Notes: generated from the sequence alone by a model not told the origin. A stretch of 64,000 nt of DNA from Levilactobacillus angrenensis (GCF_003946085.1 NZ_RHOB01000007.1:62001-126000), one strand, 5' to 3'; positions 54,181 to 63,102 are shown, counted from the stretch's first letter. Numbers and translations: made by a program.

Positions 54181-54823
54181 ACTGAAGGTTGAAAGATGAA
54201 GATCAGCTAGAAGTATTGTCACCACGCGACTCATGGCGTAATAATTAGTCGTTTACAGCTTCGTAGTTTGAGCTGGCCGCCTACCGTCCGCCAACTATGG
54301 GTTGGAACGCGGTGGGCGGACCGGACCGAGCCTGAGAAGCGGTCTCGGCCTCGCTTTGAGCCGGAAAACCACGTCTCAAAGACGCCAGTTTGCTAAGCGG
54401 TGAGAGTCGCACCGCTAAGTAAACTCCCACGGCTGAACCCATATTTGGCGGACTCCCGGCTACAGGAGTGCTTGCTAGTAACAGTTGGTTTAGCCACAGG
54501 CAGCGGCTGATTTGACAACTAGTCTTCAACTAAGACAATGGTGCTGATAACCATCAACCCGCCGGAGGCAGTCAGGGATGGAGCCAGCTGTGGCGACGGT
54601 GTTGGCTGAGGTTTTTTCTCAGCCTACAGCGTGGGACGACTTTGGAGATTTGCGGTTTCGGCAAGGCTTCAAAGCGAACCGGAAGCCCGTTCCTCAGGCT
54701 GGAGGTGTTCCCCATAGCAGGCGGAATCCCTGACTGACGCAGGCTCCTGGTTTCACTAGTTCTGGTGGGCAAAACGCTGTCGCTTCGGGAGTCAAGACAT
54801 TAATTCAACTTTCAACCTTTAGT
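54181..54823 (+). repeat. Full-length 643-bp dispersed repeat element, copy C
   Basis: The left end ACTGAAGGTTGAAAGATGAA and the reverse complement of the right end, ACTAAAGGTTGAAAGTTGAA, match at 18 of 20 positions. Internal landmarks repeat those of copy A: GTCCGCCAACTATGGGTT (about 54288) with AACCCATATTTGGCGGAC (about 54436), ACTCC/GGAGT (54452-54469) and AGATTTGC/GCAAGGCT (54646-54668). The left arm 54330-54362 and the right arm 54665-54699 are imperfect inverted copies of each other. It is inserted exactly between the whiA terminator and the clpP terminator, with A-runs on both sides. Confidence 0.9.
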
Positions 54824-54828
54824 AAAAA

Positions 54829-54861
54829 AATAACACCAACCCAAGCCGGGTCGGTGTTATT
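54829..54861 (-). terminator. clpP terminator (minus strand)
   Basis: AATAACACC (54829-54837) pairs with GGTGTTATT (54853-54861), with ACCC/GGGT inside. On the minus strand it runs into a T tract (plus strand A 54824-54830). Confidence 0.9.
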
Positions 54862-54874
54862 TTTAATTAGTGGA

Positions 54875-55471
54875 TTACTTCTTTTGTTCGCTACTGTTGG
54901 TCATGATGTGGTCGATCAAACCATAATCAACGGCTTCTTGCGCACTCAAGTAGTTGTCCCGTTCAGTGTCTTGGTTCAGACGTTCAACGGGTTGACCGGA
55001 GTTTTCAGCCAAAATCTTGTTGATCAATTCACGCGTCTTCAAGATTTCACGCGCGGCAATTTCAATTTCAGTTTGTTGCCCTTGTGCACCACCGGATGGT
55101 TGGTGAATCATGACTTGGGCGTGTGGCAATGCAAAACGCTTGCCCTTAGTCCCGGATGAAGCCAAGACACTGGCCATGGAAGCTGCCATCCCTAACGTAA
55201 TCGTTTGGACGTCGGATTGGATGAAGTTCATGGTATCGTAAATGGCCAAGCCGGAAGAAACCACACCACCTGGTGAGTTGATGTACAGCGAAATGTCCTT
55301 AGTGGAGTCTTGAGCGTCCAAGAAGAGCAATTGCGCAATGATGGCGTTTGCCATGTCATCTTCGATTGGGCCAGATAACATAATGATCCGGTCTTTTAAG
55401 AGTCGTGAATAGATATCATAGGCCCGTTCGCCACGGGATGATTGTTCAATAACTGTTGGTACTAAATTCAT
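54875..55471 (-). CDS. clpP: ATP-dependent Clp protease proteolytic subunit ClpP
   Basis: This 198-residue serine protease forms the ClpXP/ClpCP chamber. It has [20 protein letters not shown], the oxyanion-hole [14 protein letters not shown], catalytic Ser in [17 protein letters not shown], catalytic His in [11 protein letters not shown], and a conserved Asp further on. The RBS GGGAGG precedes the ATG. A CtsR operator lies 72 bp upstream, implying heat and stress induction. Confidence 0.98.
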   Translation of the reverse strand: MNLVPTVIEQSSRGERAYDIYSRLLKDRIIMLSGPIEDDMANAIIAQLLFLDAQDSTKDISLYINSPGGVVSSGLAIYDTMNFIQSDVQTITLGMAASMASVLASSGTKGKRFALPHAQVMIHQPSGGAQGQQTEIEIAAREILKTRELINKILAENSGQPVERLNQDTERDNYLSAQEAVDYGLIDHIMTNSSEQKK

Positions 55472-55542
55472 GACTAGATAGCCTCCCTTATTAACTATTG
55501 AATGGCTAGCGTTTCGCTAACATGTTGTTAGTGTACCGCTAT

Positions 55543-55559
55543 GGTCAAAGTAGGTCAAA
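55543..55559 (-). promoter_or_regulatory. CtsR operator upstream of clpP
   Basis: GGTCAAA-GTA-GGTCAAA is the direct heptad repeat with 3-bp spacing recognised by CtsR. It lies between clpP and its probable promoter (minus strand TTGGTT, 17 bp, TCATAT). The palindrome GTTTGGCCAAAC (55614-55625) is further upstream. Confidence 0.93.
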
Positions 55560-55639
55560 CAATATGACTTACCATTTAGGCCAGAACCAATTAACTAAAA
55601 CCATCATAACAGAGTTTGGCCAAACGTCACGTATTCTGT

Positions 55640-55940
55640 CAGTCGAATGGGGAGAGTGCTAAGTCAATGGATGCTACTGGAAATGATGTGAGGTAGGTGC
55701 GGGCGTTAAAAATAAAATTAAAAAGCGCTAGTGATCGGCCTACCCACCGGGTGCCAGTCCCCTAGGCGGTGAACGACAGGCGGCCAGTCCAGCCCTGTCA
55801 GTGGATGCGTTTCAGCCGGTCAAAAAGTTTGTTCACCCAACTTAGGCGACCACTTACGCTGGTTAGCTGACCAGTCACGTCAGCGATATTTATTTTTGCC
55901 AGCGGGTATGGTTTACTTAGAACAACGAAAGGGGGTGGCG
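55640..55940. other. Spacer between clpP and the LytTR gene, with a weak repeat remnant
   Basis: No gene is visible. GGCCTACCCACCGGGTGCCAG and ACAGGCGGCCAGTCC (about 55738-55795) loosely recall the left end of the dispersed repeat, but the match is too short to be sure. Confidence 0.35.
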
Positions 55941-55942
55941 AT

Positions 55943-56389
55943 TTGAAAATCCAGGTGGAAGTTGACGAAACGGCGGTCGAGCCGGAGGTGACCATTCGCG
56001 CGGCAGCCAATACGGACGTGAGTCAATTGGTGGCGGCGCTAGAAGCAGTCAGTGTGGCGGCTAAGCGCTTAACATTGCGACAGCGCGGGCAAAGCTATCA
56101 GGTGGTCGTCGGCAGCATTTTATTTCTGGAAGCGGCTGATCACCAGGTCATGGTCCACACGGCCGATGAGGTGTACGTGACGCGGCAGCCGTTGTACGAG
56201 CTGGCCGACGCGTTACCCACGACCTTCCAACGGGTTTCCAAGTCTGCCATTCTCAATCGCGAGCAGATTTTATCGTTGACCAAGTCCGTCACGGGGAATC
56301 TGGTAAAATTTCAAAACTCACACAAGCAACTCTACGTGTCGCGGCGCTACTACAAGGCGCTCAGGGAGGCACTAGAACGAGAGGGGTAA
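55943..56389 (+). CDS. Small LytTR-domain DNA-binding regulator
   Basis: This 148-residue protein has no receiver domain. The C-terminal LytTR domain (about 50-148) shows GSILFLEAADHQVMVHTADE, LADALPTTFQRVSKSAILNR and LYVSRRYYKALREAL, the beta-rich DNA-binding core. The start is TTG 55943 after GAAAGGGGGTGG. It lies 5 bp before a LiaF-like membrane protein gene. Small LytTR regulators are often paired with a membrane protein that inhibits them, so the neighbour may be the signal partner. Confidence 0.88.
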   Translation: MKIQVEVDETAVEPEVTIRAAANTDVSQLVAALEAVSVAAKRLTLRQRGQSYQVVVGSILFLEAADHQVMVHTADEVYVTRQPLYELADALPTTFQRVSKSAILNREQILSLTKSVTGNLVKFQNSHKQLYVSRRYYKALREALEREG

Positions 56390-56394
56390 GACAA

Positions 56395-57138
56395 ATGTAT
56401 CGAAATTGGTTTTGGGGTGTCTTCCTGGTTTTGGCGGCCGGTATTTTAATTACGAGCCAACTGGGAATCTTCACCTATCACATTGGTTTTTGGACCTTAT
56501 TGCTGGCAATGTTTTTAGTGGCCGCCTTTGTGGAGAGTCTGATTCACGTCGCGGTAGGCGGGATGGTGTTCTCGCTGGCATTTTTGGCTATCATCTTCGC
56601 TAAACCGCTGGGAATCGCCACCTTGGCGCCCTGGACAATTCTCGGGGCGGCGGTGTTACTGACGGCCGGTCTGTCGTTGATCATCAAGCCGCGCTGGCGT
56701 TGGCACCACCGTGGTCCGCGGGTCATCGTCAACGGTCAGGACTGGCATCATCGCAAGTGGCACGACTACGACTGGGAGGAAGAGGACGTACAAGACCTGG
56801 ACGCGTCCGAAATTCTGGTCAACGTGAACAAGAGCAGTAGTATTCGTTACTTGCAATCGCCAGACTTCAAACGCGCCGTGATCAAGGTCTACATGGGCAG
56901 CGCCAAGGTCTACTTTGACAACGTCACGGTCAATCCTGATGGTGCTGAAATCGTGGTCGATGATTCTTTCGGTGGCACGGAACTGTTCATTCCGAAGCAC
57001 TGGAACGTACACCACAACATCAACGCGGGCTTTGGGACAATCGAAGAAAAAGGCACCGCTGAGCCTGACCAGACGGCACCCCAGGTCACGATTCACGGCA
57101 ACGTTTCCTTCGGTGGGGTGACACTGATTTACGTTTAA
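56395..57138 (+). CDS. LiaF-like membrane protein (cell-envelope stress type)
   Basis: This 247-residue protein has four N-terminal membrane helices (about 5-100). A charged His/Trp/Asp-rich linker (about 105-130, WRWHHRGP, WHHRKWHDYDWEEED) and a C-terminal repetitive beta domain (about 140-247, VNPDGAEIVVDDSFGGTELF, VTIHGNVSFGGVTLIYV) follow; the last resembles the LiaF C-terminal domain. It probably senses envelope state and controls the LytTR regulator 5 bp upstream. That link is inferred from pairing. Confidence 0.82.
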   Translation: MYRNWFWGVFLVLAAGILITSQLGIFTYHIGFWTLLLAMFLVAAFVESLIHVAVGGMVFSLAFLAIIFAKPLGIATLAPWTILGAAVLLTAGLSLIIKPRWRWHHRGPRVIVNGQDWHHRKWHDYDWEEEDVQDLDASEILVNVNKSSSIRYLQSPDFKRAVIKVYMGSAKVYFDNVTVNPDGAEIVVDDSFGGTELFIPKHWNVHHNINAGFGTIEEKGTAEPDQTAPQVTIHGNVSFGGVTLIYV

Positions 57139-57163
57139 GCGAGAAGAAATTTGCGGCGACCCC

Positions 57164-57192
57164 TTGAATTTATATTCAGCATCAGGTATAGT
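57164..57192 (+). promoter_or_regulatory. Promoter of first tRNA-Arg
   Basis: TTGAAT (57164-57169), 17 bp, TATAGT (57187-57192), 32 bp before the tRNA. Confidence 0.8.
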
Positions 57193-57224
57193 AATTAGGT
57201 GCTCAAAAATACTGATGCTGATTT

Positions 57225-57296
57225 GCGCCCGTAGTGTAATGGATCGCACGTAAGATTCCGGTTCTTGAAATGGGGGTTCGATTCCCTCCGGGCGCA
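57225..57296 (+). tRNA. tRNA-Arg (CCG), copy 1
   Basis: A 72-nt cloverleaf: acceptor GCGCCCG/CGGGCGC, D stem GTGT/GCAC, anticodon stem TAAGA/TCTTG with loop TTCCGGT (anticodon CCG, reading CGG), T stem GGGGG/CCCTC with loop TTCGATT, and discriminator A. The 3' CCA is not encoded (ATCA follows). It is identical to the copy at 58144. Confidence 0.97.
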
Positions 57297-57302
57297 TCAG
57301 AT

Positions 57303-57332
57303 AGTCGTAACCGTTGTGGTTGCGGCTTTTTT
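57303..57332 (+). terminator. Terminator of first tRNA-Arg
   Basis: AGTCGTAACC (57303-57312) pairs with GGTTGCGGCT (57318-57327) with G-U pairs, followed by TTTTTT. Confidence 0.9.
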
Positions 57333-57413
57333 CGTACAAAAAATGCGTTCACAAGTAGCGTGAGCGCAGGGATTTTCGTGGTTAAATGATGTGGGGTGTT
57401 GTCCAAGTGAGCA

Positions 57414-58013
57414 CTAAGCCTTGAGTCGGTCCCAACGATTACGCAGGGGCCGAGCGATCAGTGGTGCGACCAGAATATCTAAAATAAATTCCGGAATCCC
57501 GTTGGTCAGCAACGAAATCATCAAGACGTAACCCAAGGTCTGGTTACCCTTAGCGCCAAAAGCAGTGGCAACGGCTGGCGTTTGGTAGAAGAAAAAGACC
57601 AGTCCCAGAACTAAGAGGGTGTTGACCAGTGCAGCGCAACCAGCGGCGACTTGCATGGCACGACGTTGCGACCAGTGGCGGTTGCGACCCCAAGTGTAAA
57701 GCCCACCGGCAGCCAGGCCCATGAGTAGGCGAGGTAAAATTGAAATCAGCGGGTTGGTAAAAATCAGCGGGGCGACCGGACTAGACGGCCAGGTAAAGGC
57801 GCGGACAAAGGTGATCAGCCCCCAAAAGCCGCCAATGACCAGGCCATCTTTAGGTCCCAGGGCGGTCCCAGCAACGATGACGGTCAAGCCAATTAAGGTC
57901 ATGCTGAAGGGCCCCAGGGGGACGTAGCCGAGAAAGGGAATAATATTTTGAAGCAAAACAATCGCCATTAATAATGCGTCAACGACCAGGCGAAAAGTCT
58001 TATGTCGCGTCAT
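57414..58013 (-). CDS. ECF transporter substrate-binding (S) component
   Basis: This 199-residue membrane protein has about six hydrophobic helices. Typical S-component features are the N-terminal LLMAIVLLQNIIPFLGYVPL, LGPFSMTLIGLTVIVAGTAL, GPKDGLVIGGFWGLITFVRAF and NPLISILPRLLMG. S components capture a vitamin or other micronutrient and dock on the shared EcfAA'T module, which is not in this window. The ligand cannot be assigned. The gene is enclosed by two identical tRNA-Arg genes and runs opposite to them. A possible RBS, CTGGAGG, precedes the ATG at 58013. Confidence 0.85.
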   Translation of the reverse strand: MTRHKTFRLVVDALLMAIVLLQNIIPFLGYVPLGPFSMTLIGLTVIVAGTALGPKDGLVIGGFWGLITFVRAFTWPSSPVAPLIFTNPLISILPRLLMGLAAGGLYTWGRNRHWSQRRAMQVAAGCAALVNTLLVLGLVFFFYQTPAVATAFGAKGNQTLGYVLMISLLTNGIPEFILDILVAPLIARPLRNRWDRLKA

Positions 58014-58084
58014 TGCGGAAACCTCCAGGAAAAGTTAATGTCGTTATTATAGCATGAATGTTCGCGTAAAAATGAAAAACTGCC

Positions 58085-58113
58085 TTGTATTTTTATTCAA
58101 AATCAGTTATAGT
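58085..58113 (+). promoter_or_regulatory. Promoter of second tRNA-Arg
   Basis: TTGTAT (58085-58090), 17 bp, TATAGT (58108-58113). The surrounding 40 bp resemble the promoter of the first copy, so the duplicated segment includes the promoter. Confidence 0.8.
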
Positions 58114-58143
58114 AGTCAAGGTGTTGTTCATAACAAGTTTTAT

Positions 58144-58215
58144 GCGCCCGTAGTGTAATGGATCGCACGTAAGATTCCGGTTCTTGAAATGGGGGTTCGA
58201 TTCCCTCCGGGCGCA
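58144..58215 (+). tRNA. tRNA-Arg (CCG), copy 2
   Basis: Identical over all 72 nt to copy 1, 919 bp away in the same orientation. Its own promoter and terminator are present. Confidence 0.97.
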
Positions 58216-58234
58216 TCAAATAAAAGCAAAGAAG

Positions 58235-58272
58235 TCGTCGTCCACGGGTAACCGTGTGGCGGCGATTTTTTT
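58235..58272 (+). terminator. Terminator of second tRNA-Arg
   Basis: TCGTCG (58235-58240) pairs with CGGCGA (58260-58265) around an inner CCAC/GTGG stem, followed by a T tract. Confidence 0.85.
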
Positions 58273-58478
58273 GCGCTCACGGCGCGGCCTCGAAACCGTA
58301 CTGTGGTCAGCTCCTTGCCATTTGCCCCCAGCGAGCAACGCCCATTTGGCAAGCGGCAGGTGGCCGGTTCAAAGTCAGAGCGCAGTCCCCCAATAACCAA
58401 GCAACTGCTGGTCCAGTGACCTTAACGTTTCAGTTTCTTCTATTGTAAGGGCTTACATAAATTAACGGTCTGAATTAC
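58273..58478. other. Spacer before cggR with possible repeat remnant
   Basis: No gene is visible. CTTGCCATTTG (about 58313) and CCCATTTGGCAAGC (about 58348) form a foldback, and GGTGGCCGG recalls the dispersed repeat weakly. Confidence 0.35.
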
Positions 58479-58507
58479 TTGCTAAAGGACGAGCATGGGC
58501 TTATACT
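58479..58507 (+). promoter_or_regulatory. cggR operon promoter
   Basis: TTGCTA (58479-58484), 17 bp, TATACT (58502-58507). The leader of about 100 bases contains the foldback CTGGT...ACCAG, a plausible place for CggR binding. No textbook CggR operator was recognised. Confidence 0.75.
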
Positions 58508-58612
58508 ATTAATCGTAAAAGGTTGGCTCTGGTTGGCCTTAAATTTTTTGACCAGGGTGGGCGTTTATCAGCCACCTTAGGTCGGTTATCGTCCCACTAG
58601 GAGGTAAGCAGG

Positions 58613-59641
58613 ATGCATGAAGATTGGCAGTGGGTGGATGCAATTATGCCCCAGATGGTCGGGAAACTGACCAGCCGCTTCCGTGTTCTGCAGGGTGTTG
58701 CCCGCCTCCAACCCGTGGGGCGGCGGACGTTAGCCACCAAGCTAGCGTGCTCCGAACGAACGGTCCGCACGACCACGGATGCCTTGGCAGATCTCGGATT
58801 TATCCAAATGTCTGTCCGGGGGATGCAGATTACGGCCGCTGGACAGCGGGTCTTGCGCGGCTTGACACCAGTCATGAATGATTTGGCTGGGCGACAGCAG
58901 CAAGAACGGGAACTGGCACAACGGTTGGGCATTGCCCATTGTACGATTGTACCGGGTGATAGTACTGCCACCAACGGGTCGTTAGATGCCTTGGCTCAGG
59001 CTGCTGGGCAGGTGTTGATGGACCAGATACCGAGTGGCCGCAGTACGGTCGCCGTCATGGGTGGGCACACGTTGGCCACCGTCGCGGATGCGTTGACACC
59101 AGCCTTGGCGGCGAACCGGGAGCTGTTGTTCGTGCCTGCCCGTGGTGGGGTCGGTGAATCACCCGCCATTCAGGCCAACACGGTCGCGGCCACGATGGCG
59201 GAACGTACCAACAGCGCGTTTCGACAATTGTATGTGCCGGAGCAGCTAAACAGTGCCACCTACAAATCGTTATTCGCGGAACCAGCGATTCATGAAGTTT
59301 TACAGCTGATTGCGCAGAGTAACGTGGTCATTCACGGTATCGGTCAGGCATTTGTCATGGCCGAACGGCGCCACATGGATCCACATGTGATTGCCGATTT
59401 ATCGGCCGCCCATGCCGTGGGTGAGGCCTTTGGTTATTTCTATGATGATCAGGGCCACGTCGTCAGCAAGTTCCCCCGAATCGGGCTGGAAATTGGCGAC
59501 TTAGCCGCTAAACAATTAGTCATCGCCGTTGCCGGTGGTGCCGAAAAGGGAGCTGCGATTGCGGCTTACATGCGTTTAGCGCCAGCACAGACTTGGTTAA
59601 TAACTGATGAAGGTGCTGCTGACTTTGTTTTAAAAAAGTGA
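58613..59641 (+). CDS. cggR: Central glycolytic genes regulator CggR (SorC family)
   Basis: This 342-residue repressor has an N-terminal helix-turn-helix (RTLATKLACSERTVRTTTDA) and a SorC-type sugar-phosphate-binding domain (VAVMGGHTLATVADAL, FVPARGGVGE, VVIHGIGQAFVMAERRHM, AVAGGAEKGAAIAAYMRL). In B. subtilis it binds fructose-1,6-bisphosphate and controls the gapA operon. It lies directly upstream of gap-pgk-tpi-eno, as expected. RBS AGGAGGT. Confidence 0.96.
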   Translation: MHEDWQWVDAIMPQMVGKLTSRFRVLQGVARLQPVGRRTLATKLACSERTVRTTTDALADLGFIQMSVRGMQITAAGQRVLRGLTPVMNDLAGRQQQERELAQRLGIAHCTIVPGDSTATNGSLDALAQAAGQVLMDQIPSGRSTVAVMGGHTLATVADALTPALAANRELLFVPARGGVGESPAIQANTVAATMAERTNSAFRQLYVPEQLNSATYKSLFAEPAIHEVLQLIAQSNVVIHGIGQAFVMAERRHMDPHVIADLSAAHAVGEAFGYFYDDQGHVVSKFPRIGLEIGDLAAKQLVIAVAGGAEKGAAIAAYMRLAPAQTWLITDEGAADFVLKK

Positions 59642-59647
59642 TACAAT
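59619..59647 (+). promoter_or_regulatory. Possible gap promoter
   Basis: CTGACT (59619-59624), 17 bp, TACAAT (59642-59647), overlapping the end of cggR. It could give the extra gap transcription typical of this operon. Confidence 0.55.
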
Positions 59648-59709
59648 GAACATGTATTGCTTTTTAAAAAAATTATCTTTGTTTGCTTCCTGAAGGAGGA
59701 AATCACAGT

Positions 59710-60720
59710 ATGACTGTAAAGATTGGTATTAATGGTTTCGGACGTATCGGCCGTTTGGCTTTCAAGCGGATTCACGAACTCCACTCAAGTGACATCGAAG
59801 TTGTTGCCATCAACGATTTGACGACACCTTCAATGTTAGCTTACCTGTTGAAGTATGACTCAACTCATGGCCGTTTCCCTGGCGAAGTTTCCGCTACGGA
59901 CAAGGGCATCGTGGTTGACGGTAAGGAATACCCTGTTTACGCTGAACCAAAGGCTCAAGACATTCCTTGGGTTAAGAATGACGGTGTTGACTTCGTTCTC
60001 GAATGTACCGGTTTCTACACTTCCGAAGAAAAGGCTCACGCCCACATCGATGCTGGTGTTAAGCGGGTATTAGTATCTGCTCCAGCCGGTGCCGTTACGA
60101 CGGTTGTGCCTGGTGTTAACTTGGATGCCTTAAGCAAGGACGATGTAATCGTTTCTGCTGGTTCTTGCACCACGAACTGCTTGGCACCAATGGCTTACTT
60201 CATGAACAAGGAATTCGGTATCAAGGCTGGTACGATGACCACTATTCATGCCTTCACTGCTACCCAACAAATCTTGGATGGCCCTCGTGGCAAGAAGATG
60301 CGGAACAACCGTACTGCCAGTGTTAACACGATTCCTCACTCAACTGGTGCCGCTAAGGCTATCGGTTTAGTTATCCCTGACTTGAAGGGTAAGTTACAAG
60401 GCCACGCACAACGTGTTCCTTTGACTGACGGTTCTTTAACTGAATTAGTGACTGTTCTGGACAAGAAGGTTACTGCTGACGAAATCAACGACGCTATGAA
60501 GAAGCACACTGAAGGTAACGAAGCCTTCGGTTACAACGCCGACGAAATCGTTTCTTCAGACATCATCGATGATGATCACGGTTCTGTCTTTGACCCAACC
60601 CAAACTGAAGTTACGACTAACGGTGACACCCAACTTGTCAAGACTGTTGCTTGGTACGACAACGAATGGGGCTTCACTTGCAACATGGTTCGGACGTTAT
60701 TGCACTTCGCAACTCTTTAA
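59710..60720 (+). CDS. gap: Glyceraldehyde-3-phosphate dehydrogenase (type I, NAD)
   Basis: The ATG at 59710 after GAAGGAGG gives 336 residues; the frame opens at 59683. NAD motif [15 protein letters not shown]; catalytic Cys153 in [15 protein letters not shown]; phosphate-site region [15 protein letters not shown]-terminal [16 protein letters not shown]. It catalyses the glycolytic oxidation of G3P with phosphate. Strong codon bias indicates very high expression. Confidence 0.99.
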   Translation: MTVKIGINGFGRIGRLAFKRIHELHSSDIEVVAINDLTTPSMLAYLLKYDSTHGRFPGEVSATDKGIVVDGKEYPVYAEPKAQDIPWVKNDGVDFVLECTGFYTSEEKAHAHIDAGVKRVLVSAPAGAVTTVVPGVNLDALSKDDVIVSAGSCTTNCLAPMAYFMNKEFGIKAGTMTTIHAFTATQQILDGPRGKKMRNNRTASVNTIPHSTGAAKAIGLVIPDLKGKLQGHAQRVPLTDGSLTELVTVLDKKVTADEINDAMKKHTEGNEAFGYNADEIVSSDIIDDDHGSVFDPTQTEVTTNGDTQLVKTVAWYDNEWGFTCNMVRTLLHFATL

Positions 60721-60756
60721 TCCGACAGTTGCCACAAGCTTTTAAATAGACTCACG

Positions 60757-60794
60757 AACGCGGCGGAGGGAGGAATTTCTTCGCTGCGTTTTTT
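60757..60794 (+). terminator. gap terminator
   Basis: AACGCGGCGGA (60757-60767) pairs with TTCGCTGCGTT (60780-60790), followed by TTTTT. Confidence 0.9.
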
Positions 60795-60815
60795 GTAAAA
60801 AATTGCATAAGTCCT

Positions 60816-60844
60816 TTGAAATTCAGAGGTAAGTGCTGTATATT
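60816..60844 (+). promoter_or_regulatory. pgk promoter
   Basis: TTGAAA (60816-60821), 17 bp, TATATT (60839-60844). A strong match, so pgk is transcribed independently of gap. Confidence 0.85.
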
Positions 60845-60890
60845 GTGAAAGTAATCTTTTAATAGATATTACTCAAGGAGGATTTCAGAA

Positions 60891-62093
60891 TTGGCTAAAT
60901 TAACAGTTTCTGATTTAGACTTAAAGGGCAAAAAAGTCCTGATGCGGGTCGACTTTAACGTCCCAATCAAAGACGGTGTGATTGGTAACGATAACCGTAT
61001 CGTTGCGGCATTACCAACGATCAAGTACGTAATCGAACATGGTGGCAAGGCCATCCTCTTATCTCACTTAGGTCGGATCAAGAAGGAAGACGACAAGCCA
61101 GGTTTGTCCATGCGCCCAGTCGCAGAACGTCTGTCCAACTTGTTAAACAAGCCAGTTACATTCGTTCCAACCACTGAAGGCAAGCAGCTTGAAGATGCCA
61201 TTGATGGCTTGAACGACGGCGATGTCTTGGTAATGGAAAACACCCGTTACGAAGATGTTAAAGACGGCGAATACGTTAAGCGTGAATCCGGTAACGACCC
61301 TGAATTGGGCAAGTACTGGGCTTCATTGGGTGATGTCTTCGTTAACGATGCCTTCGGGACGGCTCACCGTTCTCACGCATCTAACGCCGGAATCGCTGCC
61401 AACATGGCCCAAACGGCTGCTGGCTTCTTGATGGAAAAGGAAATCAAGTTCATCGGGGGTGCCGTTGACAACCCTGAACACCCATTCGTTGCTATCTTGG
61501 GTGGTGCTAAGGTTTCTGACAAGATCGGTGTGATCGATAACCTGTTAGCCAAGGCTGACAAGATCCTTATCGGTGGTGGGATGACTTACACGTTCTACGC
61601 TGCTAAGGGCATCAAGATTGGGAACTCCCTGGTCGAAAAAGACAAGATCGACTTAGCCAAGGAAATCTTGGACAAGGCCGGCGACAAGTTAGTCTTGCCA
61701 GTGGACTCCGTTGTTGCTGAAAAGTTTGACAATGATGCCCCTCACAAGACGGTCGAAGGCGACGTTCCTGATGGCTACATGGCCTTAGATATCGGACCAA
61801 AGTCCATTGCCGAATTTGAAGACGTTTTGAAGTCTGCTAAGACGGTTGTTTGGAACGGCCCAATGGGTGTCTTTGAAATGAGCAACTACGCCGAAGGTAC
61901 CTTGGAAATCGGTAAGTTCTTAGGAACTTTGACTGAAGCCAAGACGATTGTCGGTGGTGGTGACTCAACTGCCGCTGTCCAACAACTGGGTGTGGCTGAC
62001 AAATTGTCCCACATTTCTACTGGTGGTGGTGCTTCTCTTGAATACCTTGAAGGGAAGACCTTACCAGGAATTGCCGCAATTTCTGATAAGTAA
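60891..62093 (+). CDS. pgk: Phosphoglycerate kinase
   Basis: This 400-residue ATP-generating glycolytic enzyme starts at TTG 60891 after AAGGAGG. Signature [19 protein letters not shown], substrate loop [28 protein letters not shown], and the C-terminal nucleotide/phosphate motif [20 protein letters not shown] then [16 protein letters not shown]. It sits between terminator-bounded gap and tpi. Confidence 0.98.
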   Translation: MAKLTVSDLDLKGKKVLMRVDFNVPIKDGVIGNDNRIVAALPTIKYVIEHGGKAILLSHLGRIKKEDDKPGLSMRPVAERLSNLLNKPVTFVPTTEGKQLEDAIDGLNDGDVLVMENTRYEDVKDGEYVKRESGNDPELGKYWASLGDVFVNDAFGTAHRSHASNAGIAANMAQTAAGFLMEKEIKFIGGAVDNPEHPFVAILGGAKVSDKIGVIDNLLAKADKILIGGGMTYTFYAAKGIKIGNSLVEKDKIDLAKEILDKAGDKLVLPVDSVVAEKFDNDAPHKTVEGDVPDGYMALDIGPKSIAEFEDVLKSAKTVVWNGPMGVFEMSNYAEGTLEIGKFLGTLTEAKTIVGGGDSTAAVQQLGVADKLSHISTGGGASLEYLEGKTLPGIAAISDK

Positions 62094-62103
62094 ATTTGTA
62101 AAG

Positions 62104-62132
62104 AGCTGTGGTGGTCGTCATCACAGCTTTTT
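62104..62132 (+). terminator. pgk terminator
   Basis: AGCTGTGGTG (62104-62113) pairs with CATCACAGCT (62119-62128), followed by TTTTT. Confidence 0.88.
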
Positions 62133-62236
62133 ATGCTTAAGCTCGTCAATCGGTAAGGGTTTTCGCTGGCTAATCTAGTGGGAATTCGGTAAGATGATGA
62201 GCGTAGTCAATTTATTTTTAGAAAGGGTGGATTAGG

Positions 62237-62995
62237 TTGCGGATACCACTCATTGCTGGTAACTGGAAAATGAACAAAACGGTAACGGAAGCGCGTAGTT
62301 TCGTGGAAGCTGTGCAGGGCAAGTTACCGGCTGCGGACGTCGTGGAAACGGCGATTGCCGCGCCAGCGTTATTTTTACAGACCATGTTGGATGCCAACCA
62401 GGAAAATGTCCTGAGAATTGGCGCAGAGGCTTGTTACTACGAAGATGAAGGAGCTTACACGGGCGAGACCAGCCCCAAGGCCCTTCATGCGATGGGGATT
62501 CCTTACACCATCGTGGGCCACTCCGAACGGCGGCGTTACTTCAACGAAACGGACGATGTCATTAACCGGAAAGTCCAAGCGGTTTTCCGCAATGGCATGA
62601 CGCCCATCGTTTGTTGTGACGAAACCATGGGGCGGCGTGAATCCGGTGAAAAAATTCACTGGGTCGTCAACCAAGTTTCAGCAGCGCTTAAGGGCGTTAG
62701 TTCAGCCGATGCGGCCAAGATTGTGATTGCCTATGAACCCAGCTGGGCGATTGGCAGTGGCACGTCGGCATCGACGGACCAAGCCGAAGAGGGCTGTTAC
62801 CTGATCCGCCAGACGTTAGCTGATATCTATTCAGATGAATTGGCTAACGGCGTCCGGATTTTGTATGGTGGTAGCGTGAAACCTGACAATATTGCCGGCT
62901 TAATGGCCAAGGACAACGTTGATGGGGTGCTCGCTGGCGGGTCTAGTTTGGATGAAAACTCTTTCATTCAGCTCGCGAACTATCAAAATTTGTAA
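62237..62995 (+). CDS. tpiA: Triosephosphate isomerase
   Basis: This 252-residue TIM barrel interconverts DHAP and G3P. It has GNWKMNKT (catalytic Lys), [12 protein letters not shown] (catalytic His), [16 protein letters not shown] (catalytic Glu) and [11 protein letters not shown]. The start is TTG 62237 after AAAGGGTGGA. No terminator separates it clearly from eno, but eno has its own promoter. Confidence 0.98.
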   Translation: MRIPLIAGNWKMNKTVTEARSFVEAVQGKLPAADVVETAIAAPALFLQTMLDANQENVLRIGAEACYYEDEGAYTGETSPKALHAMGIPYTIVGHSERRRYFNETDDVINRKVQAVFRNGMTPIVCCDETMGRRESGEKIHWVVNQVSAALKGVSSADAAKIVIAYEPSWAIGSGTSASTDQAEEGCYLIRQTLADIYSDELANGVRILYGGSVKPDNIAGLMAKDNVDGVLAGGSSLDENSFIQLANYQNL

Positions 62996-63011
62996 TTCGG
63001 GCAAAATATAA

Positions 63012-63040
63012 TTGAAAGTTCAATGTTAAACTTATAGAAT
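63012..63040 (+). promoter_or_regulatory. eno promoter
   Basis: TTGAAA (63012-63017), 17 bp, TAGAAT (63035-63040). The leader contains CATGGGA...TCCCGTG (about 63045-63069), a small hairpin. Confidence 0.7.
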
Positions 63041-63102
63041 AAAGCATGGGATTGTTGTTTGTTCCCGTGAAGCCAAACACTCATAAGGAGAGAATACAAA
63101 AA

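Noticed and set aside
56656-57339. 227-residue minus-strand frame across the LiaF-like gene and the first tRNA
   Set aside because: It runs antisense through a complete tRNA and a clear coding gene. A similar frame appears at the second tRNA only because the tRNAs are identical.
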